This document shows, in pieces, positions 20,254 through 24,229 of a stretch of DNA of 24,229 nt (its first letter is position 1; every line of letters starts with the position of its first letter). The translations under genes and the position numbers were made by a program. The DNA is taken from positions 1 to 24,229 of IMG/VR virus record IMGVR_UViG_3300026202_000003, one strand, 5' to 3'. This stretch comes from a virus. The notes below the pieces were generated by a model. That model saw nothing but the letters and a program-made list of their open reading frames with translations. It ran no database searches and was not told the DNA's origin.

Positions 20254-20325
20254 ATGGAAGAATACAAACTAATACTAGTTTTCGTGTTTGTGGTAGCTTT
20301 TGTTATTGCGGTGGTTTTGAAATGA
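20254..20325 (+). CDS. 23-residue membrane peptide
   Basis: A strong AGGGGGA site (20244-20250) 3 bases before ATG 20254 and an ATGA overlap with the next gene support translation. The product is a short acidic head followed by one helix of pure Leu, Val, Ile, Phe and Ala (LILVFVFVVAFVIAVVL). Function unknown. Confidence 0.45.
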   Translation: MEEYKLILVFVFVVAFVIAVVLK

Positions 20326-20486
20326 AGTGCCCATTATGCAAACAAGACAAGATCAAGGATGAATTCAAGCCCTTTAACGGAGATGAGAACCTACTTCAAG
20401 TAACAGGTGATTTGGTCTGCGGTGGTTGTGGGGTGAAGTTTAGCTCTGAAGTGATGAGAAAGATTAATATTCCAATACCTTTTTAG
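20322..20486 (+). CDS. Small zinc-ribbon protein (54 aa)
   Basis: The CPLC pair near the start and the CGGCG pair (about residues 34-38) form a four-Cys zinc ribbon. The rest is short and polar. It is coupled by ATGA to the membrane peptide upstream. Small zinc ribbons in phages often bind nucleic acid or RNA polymerase, but no role can be assigned. Position between the terminase genes suggests late expression. Confidence 0.6.
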   Translation: MKCPLCKQDKIKDEFKPFNGDENLLQVTGDLVCGGCGVKFSSEVMRKINIPIPF

Positions 20487-20494
20487 GGGGTAGT

Positions 20495-20647
20495 GTGCCG
20501 AGGATACCTAGATTACAACCAAGATATGATTTTATACCAATGAAAGGTGTTGACGGTGAGGTTAGTAGAGTTGCCGTAAAAAAAGAAAAAACCAGTATTT
20601 ACCAATCACTAAAGAAACTATTCAACAAATATGTTTTATTGGAATAA
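20495..20647 (+). CDS. Small basic protein with GTG start (50 aa)
   Basis: The start is GTG 20495, preceded by AGGGGG (20485-20490); an internal ATG exists at MKGVDG. The product begins P-R-I-P-R-L-Q-P-R-Y-D and ends in a helix (TSIYQSLKKLFNKYVLLE). It ends 22 bases before the large terminase. No domain recognised. Confidence 0.5.
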   Translation: MPRIPRLQPRYDFIPMKGVDGEVSRVAVKKEKTSIYQSLKKLFNKYVLLE

Positions 20648-20669
20648 AATAGTCACACAACCCCTATAA

Positions 20670-21899
20670 ATGGAACTATCCCAAAAACAAGCCTACTATA
20701 TGGAGAACGCCAATGCCAGGTGCAATATTGCTCATGGTTCGGTTCGGTCTGGTAAGACTGTAGGGTTAAACCTCAAGTTTATTGAGGAAATCGGGGAAAC
20801 AGGAAAGGTCAAAGGCGCTCATCATATCATGATAGGGAGAACAGAAAGAACTTTGGCCGGTAATGTTCTGGACCCTATTCAAGATTATCTAGGTAAAAGA
20901 AACTTCAATTACTCAACTGGCACCCACATGGCTTATATGTTCGGGGTGCCTATACAACTTTATGGTGCTTCAGATATAAGGGCTGAAGGTAAAATTCGTG
21001 GCTTAACCGGCTGCAAGGCTTTAGGCGATGAAATGACCATATGGCCGAAAGGCTTCATGAATATGCTTATGACCAGGCTGTCAGTTGAGGACTCTAGGTT
21101 TCACGGAAGCACTAACCCAGATTCACCTTATCACGAAATTAAGACTAATTATATCGATAAAGCAGGGGTTAATGATTTAAAAGAATTTCATTTCGCTTTA
21201 GAGGATAATCCATTCCTACCTAAAAAATATGTACAAAACCTAAAGAAAGAGTTCTCAGGGCTGTTTTATAAGCGGTTTATTATGGGTGAATGGGTGCTTG
21301 CTGAAGGGTCTATATTCGATTTCTTTGAAGAAAAAGAGCCATACGTATTTAAAAAAGGGAAGTTACCAAAAGCCAAATGGTATACTGCCGGTATTGATTA
21401 TGGTACTAGCAATGCCTTCGTTTGTGTTTTGGTGGGACATAATCCAGACGCAACCCCTAGTTGTTGGGCTGAAAAAGAATACTATTACAGCGGTAGGGAC
21501 AGCAATAAGCAAAAGACAGATCTCGAGTACTGTGAAGATTTGAAGGAATTTTTTGGTGAAATAAGGCCCAGAAAGATAATTGTCGATCCATCTGCAACTA
21601 GTTTTAAAGTACAGGCATCAAGGTCTGGTTTAATGGGGATTACTGATGCCGATAATGATGTTTTAAATGGAATAGCCACCCATTCTAGGATGTTAAAAAA
21701 CGGTGATTTTTCTGTTTCAGATGAATGTGGGAATTCTATAAGGGAATATATGTCATACGTTTGGGATGAAAAAGCCCAGGATAAAGGCGAGGATAAACCC
21801 AAAAAACAAAATGATCATGCAATGGATGCGATCAGGTATGCTTTACACACCCAATTTGGACAAGATTACCTAGATTATAGTAAACTGGTTACTTGGTAA
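20670..21899 (+). CDS. terL: Terminase large subunit (409 aa)
   Basis: This is the packaging motor. Walker A is GSVRSGKT (residues 23-30). Walker B-type acidic residues are D120-E121 (KALGDEM). The C-terminal RNase H-like nuclease shows GIDYG with Asp243, VDPS with Asp306 and NDHAMDAIRYAL with Asp386. The overall plan and length suit the PBSX/Terminase_3-type family. It cuts concatemeric DNA and pumps it into the prohead through the portal. There is no clear Shine-Dalgarno site before the ATG. The next promoter lies directly downstream. Confidence 0.93.
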   Translation: MELSQKQAYYMENANARCNIAHGSVRSGKTVGLNLKFIEEIGETGKVKGAHHIMIGRTERTLAGNVLDPIQDYLGKRNFNYSTGTHMAYMFGVPIQLYGASDIRAEGKIRGLTGCKALGDEMTIWPKGFMNMLMTRLSVEDSRFHGSTNPDSPYHEIKTNYIDKAGVNDLKEFHFALEDNPFLPKKYVQNLKKEFSGLFYKRFIMGEWVLAEGSIFDFFEEKEPYVFKKGKLPKAKWYTAGIDYGTSNAFVCVLVGHNPDATPSCWAEKEYYYSGRDSNKQKTDLEYCEDLKEFFGEIRPRKIIVDPSATSFKVQASRSGLMGITDADNDVLNGIATHSRMLKNGDFSVSDECGNSIREYMSYVWDEKAQDKGEDKPKKQNDHAMDAIRYALHTQFGQDYLDYSKLVTW

Positions 21900-21906
21900 A
21901 TTAAAG

Positions 21907-21935
21907 TTAGGATATAACTTTAAATAAAGTATTTT
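21907..21935 (+). promoter_or_regulatory. Leaderless promoter P5 before the lysin
   Basis: TTAGGA (21907-21912), a 17-bp spacer (TATAACTTTAAATAAAG) and TATTTT (21930-21935) are followed by 6 bases and ATG 21942. Spacer and start region closely resemble P2 (ATATAAnTTTAA, GTAT, ATATG), although the -35 element is different. No Shine-Dalgarno site is present. Confidence 0.55.
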
Positions 21936-21941
21936 ATAGAT

Positions 21942-22418
21942 ATGGCTTATAAGTGCAAACACTTTAAGATTTACGAGCTAGTCGATCCCGTCACATATAA
22001 AAAATATGGTCAAATGTGTTGGAAGTTCTTTGACCCTCGTGTTTTAGAGGCTTTGGATATACTCAGGCTTATTTTTGGCTCAATTACAGTTAACGATTGG
22101 AAATGGGGCGGTAAATTCAAGTGGAGCGGTTTAAGGGTTTTTGGTTGTGGTTATGGCACTGAATACTCAGCCCACCAAAGAGGTTCCGCAATTGATGCTA
22201 AATCAAAGAAATATTCAGGTATTGCCATGAGGCGACTTTTGAAAAAGTATGATAGGAATCAATTAAACATTACACACGCAGAATGGAAGAAGCTTACAAA
22301 GCGATTTTTTGAATTGATAAACGAAATTGAACTAGGCACAAAAACCTGGCTGCATATAGCGGTAACAAATAGAACCGGACTTAGATGGATTCCGTTACCC
22401 AAGAAAGGTAAAAAATGA
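21942..22418 (+). CDS. M15-type peptidase, probable endolysin (158 aa)
   Basis: The protein fits the D-Ala-D-Ala carboxypeptidase-like M15 fold used by phage lysins. ELVDP lies near the start, and LDILRLIFGSITVNDW precedes the active site. SAHQRGSAIDA carries the zinc ligands His78 and Asp85 (H-x-x-G-x-A-x-D). WLHIAV carries the third ligand, His138. It would cleave peptidoglycan peptides to release progeny. There is no signal peptide, so it needs a holin or other export. Location between terminase and portal is unusual for a lysin. It overlaps the portal gene by 4 bp. Confidence 0.8.
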   Translation: MAYKCKHFKIYELVDPVTYKKYGQMCWKFFDPRVLEALDILRLIFGSITVNDWKWGGKFKWSGLRVFGCGYGTEYSAHQRGSAIDAKSKKYSGIAMRRLLKKYDRNQLNITHAEWKKLTKRFFELINEIELGTKTWLHIAVTNRTGLRWIPLPKKGKK

Positions 22419-23839
22419 ATAAAGCTGTAAAGAAAAGCGTAAAGAAAAGCGTAAAGAAAAGCGTAAAGAAAAAAATCACTACTAGAAAAGATGTAGCAGA
22501 AGGGAAAATGGAAATAATCCATGAAGATGGGTGGAGCAACCTCCTAACCAAAATGGGTACTTCCAAAGATAACCAAACCTCGGATGTTTTCGGGGTAACA
22601 GTAGACCGAACGTTTGGCGAATTAGAGGAATTATACCGGGGTGATGGTTTAGCAAAGAGAATTGTCGATTTACCTGCGGCGGAAATGACTCGCAATTGGT
22701 TTGATGTCACAGGTGATACTGAAGGTGATGTTGAAAAAGCATTAGTCGAATTAGATGCCAAATCTCTTGTAAACAAAGCTTTGAGATGGGGCGGGGTATA
22801 TGGTGGGGCACTAGTTGTAATGCTTATTGATGATGGTGGTGAGCTTAAAGATGAGCTTGATTTAAACAAAATCAACAAAGTCGAAGAATTAAGGGTATAC
22901 GATAGATTTAAAATTTGGGCAGACCCTACAGATATTCAGCAAGACCCACAAAAGCCCGGTTTCGGTAAACCTTTCAGGTATCAAGTAAACCCAATTGAAA
23001 ACACTTTTTCAGGCGCTCTTTTCACTGTTCATGTTTCCAGGGTATTATCGTTTGATGGGGTTGATATTTCTGAAGTTTCCAGAAAAATAAACAAAGGTTG
23101 GGGTGATTCTGTTTATCAGGCGATCCATAAACAGCTTTCAAATGTTGGTGGTGCTTATCATTCTACAAGGTCAATTTTAAATGATTTCATCCACCCAGTA
23201 CTTTCTATTGATAATCTTCAAGAGTTAATCGCAGGTGGGCAAGAGAATTTAGTTAAGGCTAGGCTCGAAATTATGGATTTATCAAGATCTATTCTTAATA
23301 CAACTTTGATCGACTCTAAAGAATCCTACGAGAAAAAAGCTTCCAGTGTTGGTGGTTTAGATGCTCTTATTGATCGGTTTACGGTTGCCTTATCAGCTGT
23401 TTCTGGTATCCCTCACACCCTTTTAATGGGCCAATCACCTGCAGGGTTGAACAGTACTGGCGAATCAGATATAAGATTCTGGTATGATAAGATTGCAGCA
23501 TTACAGCAAGAGAAGATGCTCAAACAAATGACTTATCTAGTCAAAATAATAATGCTATCTAAACAGGGCCCTACTAATGGAAAAGAGCTAGATGATTGGT
23601 CAATTCAATTCAACCCTTTATGGCTACCAACAGAAAAAGAGCAGGCTGAATTAAGAAAGATCCAATCTGAAACTGATGTTAATTACATTAATACTGGTGT
23701 TTTAATCCCTGCAGAAGTTGCTGTTTCAAGGTTCGGCGGTGATCAGTACAGCACCGAGACAATTTTAGAGCCAGGCGATAGAAAGGATTTAATCACTGAT
23801 CCTGAAGATTTTGAGGATAAAGAAACCAGGAAAAAATAA
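22415..23839 (+). CDS. Portal protein, DUF1073 family (474 aa)
   Basis: After a Lys-rich head, the protein reads DGWSNLLTKMGTSKD, then ELYRGDGLAKRIVDLPAAEM, T-R-N-W-F-D, and later GIPHTLLMGQSPAGLNSTGE and IRFWYDKIAALQQEK. These are the signature of DUF1073-type (HI1409-like) phage portals. Portals form the dodecameric DNA gateway at a capsid vertex and bind the terminase. The first 30 residues include KKSV repeated from a 12-bp tandem DNA repeat. An alternative start at ATG 22508, with AAGGG upstream, would remove this head. No Acb1 extension is visible. Confidence 0.9.
   Translation: MNKAVKKSVKKSVKKSVKKKITTRKDVAEGKMEIIHEDGWSNLLTKMGTSKDNQTSDVFGVTVDRTFGELEELYRGDGLAKRIVDLPAAEMTRNWFDVTGDTEGDVEKALVELDAKSLVNKALRWGGVYGGALVVMLIDDGGELKDELDLNKINKVEELRVYDRFKIWADPTDIQQDPQKPGFGKPFRYQVNPIENTFSGALFTVHVSRVLSFDGVDISEVSRKINKGWGDSVYQAIHKQLSNVGGAYHSTRSILNDFIHPVLSIDNLQELIAGGQENLVKARLEIMDLSRSILNTTLIDSKESYEKKASSVGGLDALIDRFTVALSAVSGIPHTLLMGQSPAGLNSTGESDIRFWYDKIAALQQEKMLKQMTYLVKIIMLSKQGPTNGKELDDWSIQFNPLWLPTEKEQAELRKIQSETDVNYINTGVLIPAEVAVSRFGGDQYSTETILEPGDRKDLITDPEDFEDKETRKK
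22427..22472 (+). repeat. 12-bp tandem repeat in portal N-terminus
   Basis: Three exact units of GTAAAGAAAAGC (22427-22462) and a fourth partial unit encode a repeated VKKS segment. It looks like replication slippage in a disordered, tolerant region. Confidence 0.9.
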
Positions 23840-24229
23840 TGGAATACAGAAAAGGCTATAAATATCAACTACACAAAGATGAGGTCATTGTATTAGGTGA
23901 GGCTTTCAGGACCGTTAAACCAATAAAATCCGATTTAATAGAATTATTCGATAATGTTTTAGTAGTTAAAGAGCATTATGCTTGGGATGGTGCCAGTGGC
24001 CCCACCAAAGATACGGATGATACAATGACAGCTTCTTTATGCCATGATGCCTTATACCAATTAATGAGGAAAAGGCTATTACCGCATTCTTTATGGAAAC
24101 AGGCAGATAAGGAATTAATGAAACTTTTGAAAAAGAATGGAATGCCACTTTTCAGGCGCACCTACTGGAATTTTTTCCTTTCCAAAGCCAGGGGTAAACA
24201 CGCCTCGCCAAAGAATGTAAAAAAAATAT
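23839..24229 (+). CDS. DUF1353-like phage protein (3' partial)
   Basis: The ATG shares its A with the portal stop (TAATG). The frame stays open to the window edge, so the C-terminus is missing; 130 residues are visible. The sequence YAWDGASGPTKDTDDTMTAS, then LCHDALYQLMRK and ADKELMKLLKKNGMP, matches DUF1353-like phage proteins (W-D-G-A-S-x-P and H-D-x-L-Y). Such proteins occur beside head, tail or lysis genes. Function is not established. Confidence 0.75.
   Translation, partial: MEYRKGYKYQLHKDEVIVLGEAFRTVKPIKSDLIELFDNVLVVKEHYAWDGASGPTKDTDDTMTASLCHDALYQLMRKRLLPHSLWKQADKELMKLLKKNGMPLFRRTYWNFFLSKARGKHASPKNVKKI

Noticed and set aside
22381-22878. Minus-strand 165-residue frame opposite the portal start
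   Set aside because: It is a Ser/Phe-rich antisense shadow of the conserved DUF1073 portal.
22415-23839. Anti-CBASS Acb1 function for the DUF1073 protein
   Set aside because: The domain name links to Acb1 only through fusion proteins. The sequence here is an ordinary portal with no added phosphodiesterase domain visible.

Overview
The window is part of the genome of a double-stranded DNA tailed bacteriophage (Caudoviricetes), or a prophage of one. It carries tail and fibre genes, phage recombination genes, both terminase subunits, a portal, a lysin and dozens of tightly packed small ORFs. Almost everything is on the + strand, with ATGA or TAATG junctions between genes. The DNA is AT-rich by eye. 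Shine-Dalgarno sites (AGGAG, GGGG) and TATAAT-like -10 boxes point to a bacterial host with ordinary sigma70-type signals, and a lipoprotein gene suggests a diderm host. I cannot name the host.

Layout. (a) 1-4600: end of the tail module. It has a 5'-truncated fibre-like protein, two small structural candidates, a predicted seven-bladed propeller protein, a DUF2612-like baseplate/tail protein and a repeat-rich fibre protein, closed by an intrinsic terminator. (b) 4600-8742: recombination and replication. It has a Rad52-like annealing protein, a coiled-coil protein, a NinB-like protein, a replication initiator-like protein behind a structured RNA leader, and an HNH nuclease. (c) 8741-14710: accessory early region of mostly tiny genes. 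These include a lipoprotein, a GDxNSG pentapeptide-repeat protein, a divergent C5-methylase-like protein, a zinc-finger/winged-helix protein, a Dam-like N6-adenine methylase and NinG. (d) 14710-19209: a full C5-cytosine methylase, small membrane and hypothetical genes, a stand-alone CheY-like receiver, a ParB-domain DNA methylase and a short S-adenosylmethionine decarboxylase-like (SpeD) gene. (e) 19199-19420: the only convincing minus-strand gene, with its own promoter. (f) 19473-24229: packaging and head entry, with small terminase, a broken NUMOD4 homing-endonuclease gene, three tiny ORFs, large terminase, an M15-type peptidase (lysin), portal, and a DUF1353-like gene cut by the window edge. 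Tail genes lying upstream of the terminase means the assembly is circularly permuted relative to the usual late-gene order.

Regulation. Several transcription units start from a shared promoter design: a 17-bp spacer, a TATAAT-like -10, then exactly 6 nt before an ATG. The expected transcription start therefore falls on the start codon, predicting leaderless mRNAs for the C5 methylase, the M15 peptidase, the 15854 gene and the minus-strand gene. Three copies share an identical 26-bp upstream block. The second notable regulatory element is a 99-nt predicted pseudoknot with a competing hairpin just upstream of the ribosome-binding site of the replication initiator-like gene.
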